Of a DNA stretch of 64,000 nucleotides, positions 43,769 to 52,289 are shown piece by piece. This DNA comes from Epilithonimonas hungarica (GTDB lineage: Bacteria; Bacteroidota; Bacteroidia; Flavobacteriales; Weeksellaceae): the NCBI RefSeq assembly GCF_900102265.1, contig NZ_FNBH01000001.1, forward strand, positions 1,488,001-1,552,000. Reading direction: 5' to 3'. The notes below the pieces were generated by a model. That model worked only from the letters and a program-made list of their open reading frames with translations, ran no database searches and was not told the origin of the DNA. Every line of letters begins with the position of its first letter. Within the stretch, counting starts at the first letter, position 1. Made by a program: the position numbers and the translations under genes.

Positions 43769-44883
43769 GTGAAAAGAGACCAATTGTATCTGCTGACTTT
43801 CATTACCATTAGCATTTTAATTTTAATATGCAGTTTCTTTTCTTTTCGTTATCTGTACCAATCCTCAAAAAACAATTTGCTAAGCAGCAAGCTAGAATCC
43901 GGAAAGCGGGAATCTCGTGAAGTGGGAAAACTTTTGGAACTGCAACTGAGAGAAGGGATTTCTCCTGAAAAAGTAATCCAAAACCTGCAGAACAGTATTG
44001 TCAATACTGATACACAAAGTGGTTTCATTTGTATGTACAACACAAAAGGAATCGAGCTTTGTCATCCGGATCCTGCTCTGATTGGTCAGAAAATAGATGG
44101 AAATAATTCCGGATTTCTTTCGGAAAATAATATGTTTGCTAAATTCAGCGATATCCTGACAGAAGGAAAAGGAAATTCTGGAATCCGGAATTTTCCTGAA
44201 TCTAAGAACCGAAGTTCCGAGATCGTGAGTGTTTATCCTGTTTCGGGAAGCAACTGGATGCTCGCTTCTCATGCCAATATAGAAGTCCTGAACCAGGAAA
44301 TTTCGGCTTTGTATAAAAATTTTCTACTGACCTTTTTGGTAACTTCTTTTCTTCTTTTAGGGATAAGCTTTTTTGTGATCCGGTTGATCTATCAAAACTT
44401 CGAAAAAGAAAAAAATAGAGAAATCAATAATTTAAATCTCGAAGTCAATACACTTTCTGCTTTGAATCAGCAGCTGAAGCACCAGCAGGAAAAATTAATG
44501 TTGATTCCGGAAAAAAGTTCTGATGAAGATGCAGGAATACAATCCATCAGAAAACGCATCAACATCTATCATAAGGACGAGCTTATCTCTCTGGAAGTTT
44601 CTGATATTTCATACTTTGCAATAGAAGATAATTCGGTGATGATATGTACCACCGGAAACAGAAAATACTATTCTGCAACAAGTCTTATGAGGTTGGAAAA
44701 ACCTTGGAAACAGAGCATTTTTATAGGGCAAACCGTCAATTTATCATTAATATCAAAGCGATTAAAAGCATTCTGATCTACAGGAAAAATCAGCTGAAGA
44801 TCGTCATTGAGCCGGAACCGGAAGAGGATATCATCATCAGTAAAAATAAAGTCTCCGGCTTCAAAAAGTGGTTGGAACAATAA
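43769..44883 (+). pseudogene. Membrane-bound LytTR regulator, frameshifted
   Basis: The first frame (43769-44776) encodes TM1 (about 9-30), an extracytoplasmic Cache-like sensor (about 35-180; FICMYNTKGIELCHPDPALIG), TM2 (about 185-207), a linker coiled coil (about 211-240) and the start of a LytTR DNA-binding domain (ISYFAIEDNSVMICTTGN). The domain's second half (TLETEHFYRANRQFIINIKAI) is intact in the next frame, to 44883. One missing A in the A5 run at 44697-44701 would restore LEKTLETEHF. Either a recent mutation, a phase-variable slippery tract, or a sequencing error. If whole, about 371 residues. Confidence 0.8.
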
Positions 44884-44886
44884 AAA

Positions 44887-45768
44887 ATGGAATTCAGATT
44901 ACTCGTTTTTTATACCGTTGCCCGGTTGCTGAGCTTTTCTAAAGCATCGGAAGAGCTTTTCATAAGCCAGCCAGCGGTTACCAAACACATCAAAGAATTG
45001 GAAGCCAGATATAAAGTTGCGCTTTTTGAAAGAAGCGGAAATCGTAATGTAAGGCTTACCGAAGCCGGAAAACTCCTGCTAGATTATGCAGAAAAAATGC
45101 AGAAACTTTCCCGTGAAGTGAGTTTTGAAATAAGTCATCTTTCGCAAAATTTCCGTGGTGAACTGAGAATTGGAGCAAGCTCCACGATTTCGCAATATGT
45201 GATGCCTCGGTTTTTGGCAAAATTTCATCAGAAATTCCCGGAAATCAAAATTCGTATGACAACAGGGAACAGTTCGGAAATTCAACAATCACTGTTAAAG
45301 AAGGAAATTAATCTCGGAATTATTGAGGATTCAGGGAAAATTCCGGAAGTCCGTTATGAAGATTTTCTGGAAGACGAAATCGTATTGATTGGAAAAAACT
45401 TTGGCACCGGAATTTCTAAAGAAACCATTTCTGTAAAAAAACTTATGGATTATCCATTGGTTCTGCGCGAAAACGGTTCGGGAACATTAGAGGTTATTGC
45501 AGAATATCTGCTCAATAATCAAATCAAAATTTCACAGTTACAACCGGAAATGCAGTTGGGAAGCACAGAAGCCATCAAAAATTATGTGCTGGAAAGCGAT
45601 TGTCTGGCAATGGTTTCCATACATTCCATATTGAAGGAACTGAAAGAAAACACCCTGAAAATTATTGAACTGAAAGAAGGGAAAATCCTTCGGAAATTCA
45701 GATTTATCGAACTGCATGGCCAAAATGATGCATTGTCCAATTTTTTCAAAAACTATCTCAAGAGTTAA
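44887..45768 (+). CDS. LysR-family transcriptional regulator
   Basis: This 293-residue protein has an N-terminal winged helix (about 1-60; FYTVARLLSFSKASEELFISQPAVTKHIKELEA) and a C-terminal periplasmic-binding-like effector domain (about 90-293; LRIGASSTISQYVMPRFLAKFHQKFPEIKIRM). It regulates an adjacent gene in most cases; here the YeiH-type exporter gene begins 58 bp downstream on the same strand, and pairing of LysR (YeiE-like) with YeiH genes is familiar from other bacteria. It follows the LytTR gene by 3 bp. Confidence 0.93.
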   Translation: MEFRLLVFYTVARLLSFSKASEELFISQPAVTKHIKELEARYKVALFERSGNRNVRLTEAGKLLLDYAEKMQKLSREVSFEISHLSQNFRGELRIGASSTISQYVMPRFLAKFHQKFPEIKIRMTTGNSSEIQQSLLKKEINLGIIEDSGKIPEVRYEDFLEDEIVLIGKNFGTGISKETISVKKLMDYPLVLRENGSGTLEVIAEYLLNNQIKISQLQPEMQLGSTEAIKNYVLESDCLAMVSIHSILKELKENTLKIIELKEGKILRKFRFIELHGQNDALSNFFKNYLKS

Positions 45769-45826
45769 TGTTTTTTAATAACTTCTGGTTATCGAATATA
45801 ATTATTTACGATAAAATTCATCAATT

Positions 45827-46834
45827 ATGATTATGGAAATTTGCATTAAAAATAAGAATATGCAAAACCATCAATCATCTGTAAATAACAATGAATTTAT
45901 TTTTTTCTTTGGAAATACTTTTCAGAAAATAGTATTTTTCGTTTGTCTTTTATTATGCTGCACTTCATACGTAGAGCCGGGTTTGGCTTTGTTTCTGGGT
46001 CTTTTTATTGCCCAGCTGACAGGACATCCTTATCTCAAATATAATCATAAAGTCACCCATTTTTTACTGCAGTTTTCCGTGGTTGGCCTTGGTTTCGGAA
46101 TGAATGCCCACAGTGCAGTTGCAGCCGGGAAAGACGGGATTGTTTTTACTTTGTTTTCCATTTTCAGCACATTGATTTTAGGATATTTTTTGGGTAAGAT
46201 CTTTAAAACTGAAAATAAAACTTCCTTTCTCATCAACAGTGGGACAGCTATTTGCGGAGGTAGTGCTATTGCAGCGATTGCTCCGGTTATCAAGGCTGAC
46301 GAAAAGCAGATTTCCGTAGCATTGGGAACTGTTTTCATACTGAATGCAATTGCATTATTTATTTTCCCAATGATTGGTCATTCTCTCAATCTCTCTCAGA
46401 CGCAGTTCGGGACTTGGTGTGCCATTGCCATTCACGATACAAGCTCGGTTGTAGGTGCAGCCAGCAAATATGGTAATATAGCTCTGGAAGTAGCAACGAC
46501 CATAAAATTGGCCAGAGCTTTATGGATTATTCCGCTGGCCTTTTTTGCGGGTTTTATCTTTAAAAATAAGAGCAGGAAAATAAAAATTCCTTATTTCATT
46601 GGTCTTTTTATTGTTGCAATGATTTTAAACACCTACGTTCCCGAATTGAAAAGCATTGCTCCTGCCATTGTCGGAATCGCTAAAACCGGTTTAACCTTAA
46701 CTTTATTCTTGATTGGTGCAGGATTATCAAGATCAGTAATAAAATCTGTCGGTATAAAACCATTGTTGCAAGGCATTTTTTTATGGATTTTCATAGCGGG
46801 AATGGCTTTGTTTGTCGTAGAATATATATTGTAA
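45827..46834 (+). CDS. YeiH-family putative sulfate exporter
   Basis: This 335-residue membrane protein has about 9-10 TM helices. Family landmarks are the AQLTGHPYLKYNHKVTHFLLQFSVVGLGFGM segment, the SGTAICGGSAIAAIAPVIKADEKQISVALGT block (about 140-170), AIHDTSSVVGAASKYG and the late ALFVVEYIL end. It was named on the basis of resemblance to predicted sulfate exporters; the true substrate is uncertain. Two alternative starts exist (45833 and 45860) and I keep the longest. The divergent-free arrangement behind a LysR gene suggests induction by that regulator. Confidence 0.9.
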   Translation: MIMEICIKNKNMQNHQSSVNNNEFIFFFGNTFQKIVFFVCLLLCCTSYVEPGLALFLGLFIAQLTGHPYLKYNHKVTHFLLQFSVVGLGFGMNAHSAVAAGKDGIVFTLFSIFSTLILGYFLGKIFKTENKTSFLINSGTAICGGSAIAAIAPVIKADEKQISVALGTVFILNAIALFIFPMIGHSLNLSQTQFGTWCAIAIHDTSSVVGAASKYGNIALEVATTIKLARALWIIPLAFFAGFIFKNKSRKIKIPYFIGLFIVAMILNTYVPELKSIAPAIVGIAKTGLTLTLFLIGAGLSRSVIKSVGIKPLLQGIFLWIFIAGMALFVVEYIL

Positions 46835-46963
46835 AGCTAAATTATTTCCCGATACAGAAAGTATAAAGGCCAGTATTAATAATTGTTTACAAAGTTATAG
46901 TAGCAAATATGTAGCAAAACCTCAATAAATAAAGGAATATCATAGGTCAAAGAAAGTCAAAAA

Positions 46964-47923
46964 CTACATTTTGAATTGGTACTCGGTAAGTCTTTGTTCC
47001 CCAAATTTAAGCAAAATTTCATTATCAACCGCCCACTTCAAATCCCGGCTTGCAGTAGGCGCAGAAATATTTTTAAAGTTCTGCAAATATTCCTTTCTAC
47101 CGAATCTTGAATTACCCACTTTTTCTTTAAATAAAGCAACTCTTTCTTCCGTATTGAGTATTTTGTTCTGAGATTGCAAAAGTTGCTCTAAAGCCTCTAA
47201 AATAAGCCTCAACATAAAAGTGATGAATGGAGTTGAATTTCCGCTTTTATCAGATTCCGAAAGTCTGGTATAATACTCTTTCTGATTTTGTTTTATCAGA
47301 CTTTCAACTGGGAGAAATTCAAATACAGGATATTGCTGCATTAAAATCAATGTCTGCCATAATCTGCCCATTCTTCCGTTTCCATCCACAAACGGATGAA
47401 TGAATTCAAATTCATAATGGAAAACGCAACTTTTAATCAGAATTAAATCCCCATCATTTTTAAGATACTTAAATAGGTCTTTCATCAATCCGTTGACCAT
47501 TGTTCCGCTTGGAGCGAGATGTTCAATTTTTGAGCCTTTTACGATACCGACATTGGATGTTCTCAATTTACCTGCATTATCTATCAAATTCTGCATTAAT
47601 ATTCCGTGAGCCTTTTCTAAATCTTTAATCTGATATGGATTAAATTGTCTCAAATGTTCATACACTTGAATTGCATTTTGAACCTCAATAATATCCTTTT
47701 GTGGAGCGATTACTCTTTTATGTTCTAAAAGTGCACTAATCTGTTCCTCCGTCATTGTGTTACCTTCAATTTCTAAAGAGGATTGAATCGTTTTAATTCT
47801 ATTTTTCTTTCTTAATTCGGTAGTTGGTTTGTATAAATGATTAGCATTAATCTCTCCTATCTTTTCAGAGATAGAAGCTATTAACGTTATAATATTGTCG
47901 GTAATTGTATAAGGTGGCTTCAT
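46964..47923 (-). CDS. Fic-family protein (AMPylation-type enzyme)
   Basis: This 319-residue protein has an N-terminal Fic_N region with the inhibitory helix motif SxxxEG (SLEIEGN, Ser49/Glu53), a Fic core with HPFVDGNGRMGRLW at residues 176-189 (catalytic His176), and a C-terminal winged helix (about 260-319; RKEYLQNFKNISAPTASRDLKWAVD). Fic enzymes transfer AMP or related groups from a nucleotide onto target proteins; the class II-type N-terminal inhibitor keeps them off. A pair of perfect palindromes over the start region suggests autoregulation through its own winged helix. It follows the defence operon by 48 bp. Confidence 0.93.
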   Translation of the reverse strand: MKPPYTITDNIITLIASISEKIGEINANHLYKPTTELRKKNRIKTIQSSLEIEGNTMTEEQISALLEHKRVIAPQKDIIEVQNAIQVYEHLRQFNPYQIKDLEKAHGILMQNLIDNAGKLRTSNVGIVKGSKIEHLAPSGTMVNGLMKDLFKYLKNDGDLILIKSCVFHYEFEFIHPFVDGNGRMGRLWQTLILMQQYPVFEFLPVESLIKQNQKEYYTRLSESDKSGNSTPFITFMLRLILEALEQLLQSQNKILNTEERVALFKEKVGNSRFGRKEYLQNFKNISAPTASRDLKWAVDNEILLKFGEQRLTEYQFKM

Positions 47924-47926
47924 TTA

Positions 47927-47956
47927 TGATAGTATCATTTGATAGTATCAAATATA
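47927..47956 (-). promoter_or_regulatory. Tandem palindromic operator with -7 box before the Fic gene
   Basis: The 11-bp perfect palindrome TGATAGTATCA occurs twice (47927-47937 and 47940-47950), 13 bp apart. On the minus strand TATATTTG (47956-47949) forms a -7 box just upstream, so the palindromes cover the expected transcription start, 4-27 bp from the ATG. No -33 TTG was found at the standard spacing. Confidence 0.65.
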
Positions 47957-47971
47957 GGAAAATACTTTATA

Positions 47972-48964
47972 TTAATTCGATTTACTAATATTAAAACTGC
48001 CTGATTCAAAAGTAAAATTTATAACCTCATCTCTAATACTACTCCTTTCGGAATGTAAATCAATGCTTTCAAACCTATAGTTCACTGTTATTGGCCTGTC
48101 TGAGCCTTTGTGTTTTTCAGAATCAACATTATAAATAAACGCAGGGTATAATTCAAGAATTGGGGACTTTCCATCTGATTTAGGATAATCAAAAGACTCG
48201 GATAAAGGCAAATAGATCTGAGCTACAATATTAGCAAAATTTACAACCAAAGTTAATTCAGGATGAAAGTCCTTATCTGTAAAGATTTTATTTGCTTCAT
48301 ACAACTGAACAGAGGGCTTACCAAATTTTTTACGTGTTAATTTTGTAATAAACAATGTTGAGAAAAACACAATTTCAGTATTTTCATTTTGTAACCAATC
48401 AAATAACAATTGATATTTCTGTACCTTACACTGAGGAAGGAAAGAAAGAGCTATTTTGAGTAATGCTTTATATACATATATCGGTTTTATTGCAGGATTT
48501 CTGAAACGTATAGACATAGTTTTGTTTTCTACATCTACTTTATAATCATCCAAAGAATTTAGATAAAGGATGATTTTTCCGTCATCTGTATATTTTAGAG
48601 ACGTTCTTGTATTTTCATCTTCATTATCTTTCCTTGATTGAAAATCAGGGATTTTCTTTTTGCCTTTTACTCCTACAACTGATAAATATGGCAGGAAGAA
48701 TTTAGATAAATGGCTTTCATACTTGCTGAATTTTTCATTACACGAATCACATTCATCATAGATAACAAGATTATTTTGCCCTAACAATTCAGGACAGGCG
48801 TGAGCAATTTTTTTAAAATAAACTTCGTTTTCATTTTTCCCACAAAATCTGCAAACCCTTACATTGGGTAAATTATCAGGCAAAGTTTCAGAAGAACCGA
48901 TTAAAGTATAAACTTCATTAAAGGAATTTCTAAACTGATGAATGTTATTTTTCGGAAAATCCAT
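47972..48964 (-). CDS. HNH-type zinc-binding endonuclease-like protein
   Basis: This 330-residue protein has an HNH_5-like domain near the N-terminus: CRFCGKNENEVYFKKIAHACPELLGQ (first Cys pair 35/38 and a His in KIAHACPELLG), then DECDSCNEKF with the second Cys pair. The rest (about 95-330) is a mixed domain without recognised motifs. In other defence loci such HNH proteins cut nucleic acid or serve as sensors. It is the last gene of the eight-gene operon; its start overlaps the end of the AIPR gene by 20 bp, so the two are coupled. Assignment as nuclease is by motif and not certain. Confidence 0.8.
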   Translation of the reverse strand: MDFPKNNIHQFRNSFNEVYTLIGSSETLPDNLPNVRVCRFCGKNENEVYFKKIAHACPELLGQNNLVIYDECDSCNEKFSKYESHLSKFFLPYLSVVGVKGKKKIPDFQSRKDNEDENTRTSLKYTDDGKIILYLNSLDDYKVDVENKTMSIRFRNPAIKPIYVYKALLKIALSFLPQCKVQKYQLLFDWLQNENTEIVFFSTLFITKLTRKKFGKPSVQLYEANKIFTDKDFHPELTLVVNFANIVAQIYLPLSESFDYPKSDGKSPILELYPAFIYNVDSEKHKGSDRPITVNYRFESIDLHSERSSIRDEVINFTFESGSFNISKSN

Positions 48965-51287
48965 ATTTTTTTACTTTTCCCAAATTCAGTTTTGCAATCG
49001 CTTTGTTTCTGTCTGTTAGTGGTTTGCGTTCTTCTGCAAGTTCATTCATAAACGTATATTCAAAACCTTTCAGTCGTTTGTTTCGTTTATCCCACTGAAC
49101 TATTTTCCGAATAAGTTCAAGTGTTATTTCTGCTTGACTTTCTTGCTTTTTAGGTGTTTCAGGAAGATTGTCTATATCAAATAAAATTTCAGGTGCTTTG
49201 TCAATTACAACATCTATTATTTTCAGACCATTTGCAATTTCATTGTCCAAAAGTTTATTGTTACTTCTGATTCTACCTGCGATTGTAAAGACTACATTCT
49301 GCATATTGGCAGACAAATTCTGTGTTTCACTTCCCCAATTTTCAATCTTTTTCCAAATTTCGTAAGGAATGGATTTGATTTTTTCGAGGTTTTCTTCTTT
49401 TTCTTGTTGTTCGGCTTCGTCTGATGAAATTAAGTTTCTTTTTACAGATGTTTTTTCATTAACGAAATCATCTTTTATAGAATCATAATCTAAATCAAAA
49501 TCCTGTTGTTTTACCATTTCCCAGCAGACTTCTTTTCTTGCCCACATTTCAATCAATGATTCAGAACTGTTTGTTTTTAGGAAATCGTCCATTTTTATCA
49601 TTAAATTATACAAGAAAGCATTCAGTTCATCGGAAACACTCTGATTTTTCCAGATTTTGTATAGGTCAAGTTTATAATCAATTTTAAAACCAAGATATGT
49701 AATTGCATAAGGTACTGTAATAAACCTCAAATCTCCGATTGCATTAGGTTTTACTCCATATAACTTTTCACAGGTTTTGTAAATAATAGCTTTTGCAATA
49801 GCATCTTCATAATAGATGTTATTGTTTTCAATTTTTGCATTGGTGTTGTGCAAAATAAACTGGTTATAGTTTTTGACATTCTTGATTACAAAATGAGGTG
49901 CTACAACTAATCTTTTGCCATCGTAAACTTCTTGATAAGCATTAATATATTTTGCCAACTGTTCTTTAGTAAACATCTGATGTCTTGGGTGTTTCAAGTC
50001 AAATGCTTTTTGTCGTGCTCTTGTAAAACCGTCTTTCAGCCTTGCATTTTTATATTGTCCTCTTGCTCTTTCATAGAACCATTTTGTTTGTGTCGGGTTC
50101 TTTTCGGAATGCGGTGTTACGATAGTTCTCGACAGTTTCTCGAAGTGAATATGGAAAGGTCTGTTACTGCTCAGGTCTGCAACAGAAACTTTATTTTGGG
50201 TATTAGCATATTCCGCAATCCGTGATACTATTTCTCCGAAGTTTTCTTTGTTTTTGACAACAGAAAGTTTAACCTGTACAAAGATATTGGAAACGTCGGC
50301 TTTATCTTTTTTGAATGTGTGATAAATAGAAGCCGTCGTTTGACCTCCGTTTACAATCTGTAAATCACTTACTTTTGAAATAATCAACCCTTTTCCCTGA
50401 CTGTCTTTTTCGAGTTCAATATGGTTTGCTGTTGCGGCAATTCCGTTATTGAAAGCAAGAAACATTTGAGGTTCTTTTAATATCGTTGTTCGGATTCCTT
50501 TATTGATTTTTCCTGCAAACTGTAAAAATGAACGCACATTTTGCTCTAACAAACGTGAACCAAAGCGTTCATAAATATTTGCCAGGGCTGTTCCTGGCAT
50601 TATAGCCAGATATGATTTGTAATCTTCATTTTCAGAAGGCGATTCAATACAAGGGATTTCAAAACCATCAGCTTTAAAATCCAGTTCAATAGGGATGTGA
50701 GATTTTTCAGTAATGTTGTAGAGATAATTCAAATCTACAATTCTCGTATAAACAGAAAAACTACTGATTGAATCTGACATGGGTGCATCATTGGGAAAAG
50801 TTCCATCTGTAAGAATAATTGCATTTACCCTTACAAGGTTTTCTCTCAATTCCTGACTTGATGCCAGCTCGTTTGCTAATTGGAAAATGTCTGATGATTC
50901 TTCAATTTCGTTTACATAATCTTTGTAAATACCTTTTCTGAAAAAATTCAGGATTCTTTTTTGTGCAGTTTCAACTTCAGCTGAGGTAGTTCTTGCAGGT
51001 TCTTCTGTTCCCTTTAAAACCGTGATAAACAAATCAAGTGTTTCGTAATTATCAGAAATAGAATAAGCATTTATCTGGTGTTGGTTTTTAGTTCCGATTC
51101 CCTTTTTATCGTAAGCCAAGCGTACATTTTCAGTTTCTCCGGCAGAAGCTAATAAATCAACAGCTATTTGTGTGAAAATCTGCTCGGTATTTCCTCCGTC
51201 TTCTTCACTTAGTTGAGTTGCTCTTATATCCTGAACAAGATTTTGATAGAATTTTAAAAGTTCTATATTTTCCGAAACTGTACTCAT
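48945..51287 (-). CDS. AIPR-family protein
   Basis: This 780-residue protein contains the AIPR domain (PF10592), named from abortive-infection phage-resistance proteins. The core runs from SRLLEQNVRSFLQF (about 244) through the conserved AFNNGIAATANHIE and LQIVNGGQTTASIYH with NGGQTT at 313-318. A helical C-terminal part (about 560-780) is rich in charged residues. Molecular activity is not established; members occur in defence neighbourhoods with Z1 ATPases. It starts 3 bp after the PD-(D/E)XK gene and overlaps the HNH gene by 20 bp. Confidence 0.9.
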   Translation of the reverse strand: MSTVSENIELLKFYQNLVQDIRATQLSEEDGGNTEQIFTQIAVDLLASAGETENVRLAYDKKGIGTKNQHQINAYSISDNYETLDLFITVLKGTEEPARTTSAEVETAQKRILNFFRKGIYKDYVNEIEESSDIFQLANELASSQELRENLVRVNAIILTDGTFPNDAPMSDSISSFSVYTRIVDLNYLYNITEKSHIPIELDFKADGFEIPCIESPSENEDYKSYLAIMPGTALANIYERFGSRLLEQNVRSFLQFAGKINKGIRTTILKEPQMFLAFNNGIAATANHIELEKDSQGKGLIISKVSDLQIVNGGQTTASIYHTFKKDKADVSNIFVQVKLSVVKNKENFGEIVSRIAEYANTQNKVSVADLSSNRPFHIHFEKLSRTIVTPHSEKNPTQTKWFYERARGQYKNARLKDGFTRARQKAFDLKHPRHQMFTKEQLAKYINAYQEVYDGKRLVVAPHFVIKNVKNYNQFILHNTNAKIENNNIYYEDAIAKAIIYKTCEKLYGVKPNAIGDLRFITVPYAITYLGFKIDYKLDLYKIWKNQSVSDELNAFLYNLMIKMDDFLKTNSSESLIEMWARKEVCWEMVKQQDFDLDYDSIKDDFVNEKTSVKRNLISSDEAEQQEKEENLEKIKSIPYEIWKKIENWGSETQNLSANMQNVVFTIAGRIRSNNKLLDNEIANGLKIIDVVIDKAPEILFDIDNLPETPKKQESQAEITLELIRKIVQWDKRNKRLKGFEYTFMNELAEERKPLTDRNKAIAKLNLGKVKKYGFSEK

Positions 51288-51290
51288 AGT

Positions 51291-52289
51291 TTAGGGCTCT
51301 GTGGTATTAAAAACTAAATCTTCATCAATTGTAAACGAAGTGCATTGCGATAGGATAATAGAGTATTTCACATCTCCAACACCAATTCTGATGTCGTTTT
51401 CTTCAATTCTTGGAAAATCATTTTCTACTTTGTAGAAAACATCCTGACGAATAAAATAACCGATTTCGTTATAGAGGTTTCTTTGTAAATCGAAATATCC
51501 TGTTTCGTAAAGTTTGCTTTTGAATTTATTCAGGGCAATGATTTCTGATTGTAGTATTTCACTGATGGAATCTACAATATTGTTCAGGGTTTCTCCCGAA
51601 TTCTGCATTCTTTCCAGTGAAATATGATATAGAAACAAACTTCCTATGTTGGTTGTATCTAACTGTCTTTCACTGCTGATATGTACTTTCTGATGATTGT
51701 TTCCGTGTGTGGTTTTTACTTCAACTGCCCAGTTCTGACTTTGAAAATCTCTTACCTGCATTTCTGTACCAATCCAAGTATTGACAACTGCAAGATGATT
51801 ATTTTTTGACTGCAAAAACTTTCTCAAAAAATAAAGTTCTCCGTATAAACCTCTTTGTTCTTCTGCTGTTAATCCCTGTAATCCAATTTTACTGAATAAA
51901 GATTTCCATTTTTCAAACCGGTTCAGTATTTCTTTGACTAACTTTCTTTCGTTGGTTTCATTAGCAATACTATTAATCAAGTCCTCACACAAAACTGTGA
52001 AAATATCTTTGTGCTGAAAATTGAGTAGCTTAAAAACCAATACATTCTTTGCTGTTTCAGTAGGCGAGGGATATAAATCAACTTCTATTTCCTGTAAGTT
52101 TGAGAAATTAGAAATATTTACTTCAATAGCATCACTTATCGAAACACAAATACACAATAATTTTTCAGGGTGTTGCATAGCAACATATACATCAGGCAAA
52201 ACTGAACCTGAATATCTGCGAAGCAATAAACCTTTAGTGAAAGATTTATCATTGGCTAATTCTTCCCATATCTGATTAATCTTCGTCAT
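51291..52289 (-). CDS. PD-(D/E)XK nuclease-like protein (DUF4420)
   Basis: The start MTKINQIWEELANDKS at 52289 is favoured for a small overlap with the Z1 gene (another ATG lies 12 nt upstream). Residues below are counted from that upstream ATG. The central motif set is EEQRGLYGELYFLRKFL (Glu155 region), RDFQSQNWAVEVKTTHG with Asp185, Glu194 and Lys196, the D-x8-E-x-K arrangement of PD-(D/E)XK nucleases. The N-terminal 130 residues lack recognised motifs. It probably is the cutting subunit working with the Z1 protein. Fourth gene from the 3' end of the operon is Z1, directly upstream and overlapping. Confidence 0.85.
   Translation of the reverse strand: MTKINQIWEELANDKSFTKGLLLRRYSGSVLPDVYVAMQHPEKLLCICVSISDAIEVNISNFSNLQEIEVDLYPSPTETAKNVLVFKLLNFQHKDIFTVLCEDLINSIANETNERKLVKEILNRFEKWKSLFSKIGLQGLTAEEQRGLYGELYFLRKFLQSKNNHLAVVNTWIGTEMQVRDFQSQNWAVEVKTTHGNNHQKVHISSERQLDTTNIGSLFLYHISLERMQNSGETLNNIVDSISEILQSEIIALNKFKSKLYETGYFDLQRNLYNEIGYFIRQDVFYKVENDFPRIEENDIRIGVGDVKYSIILSQCTSFTIDEDLVFNTTEP

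Noticed and set aside
46903-46922. GTAGCAAA direct repeat as attachment site of the accessory region
   Set aside because: A short two-copy word before the Fic gene; no matching copy at another boundary was seen in the window and no integrase is present.
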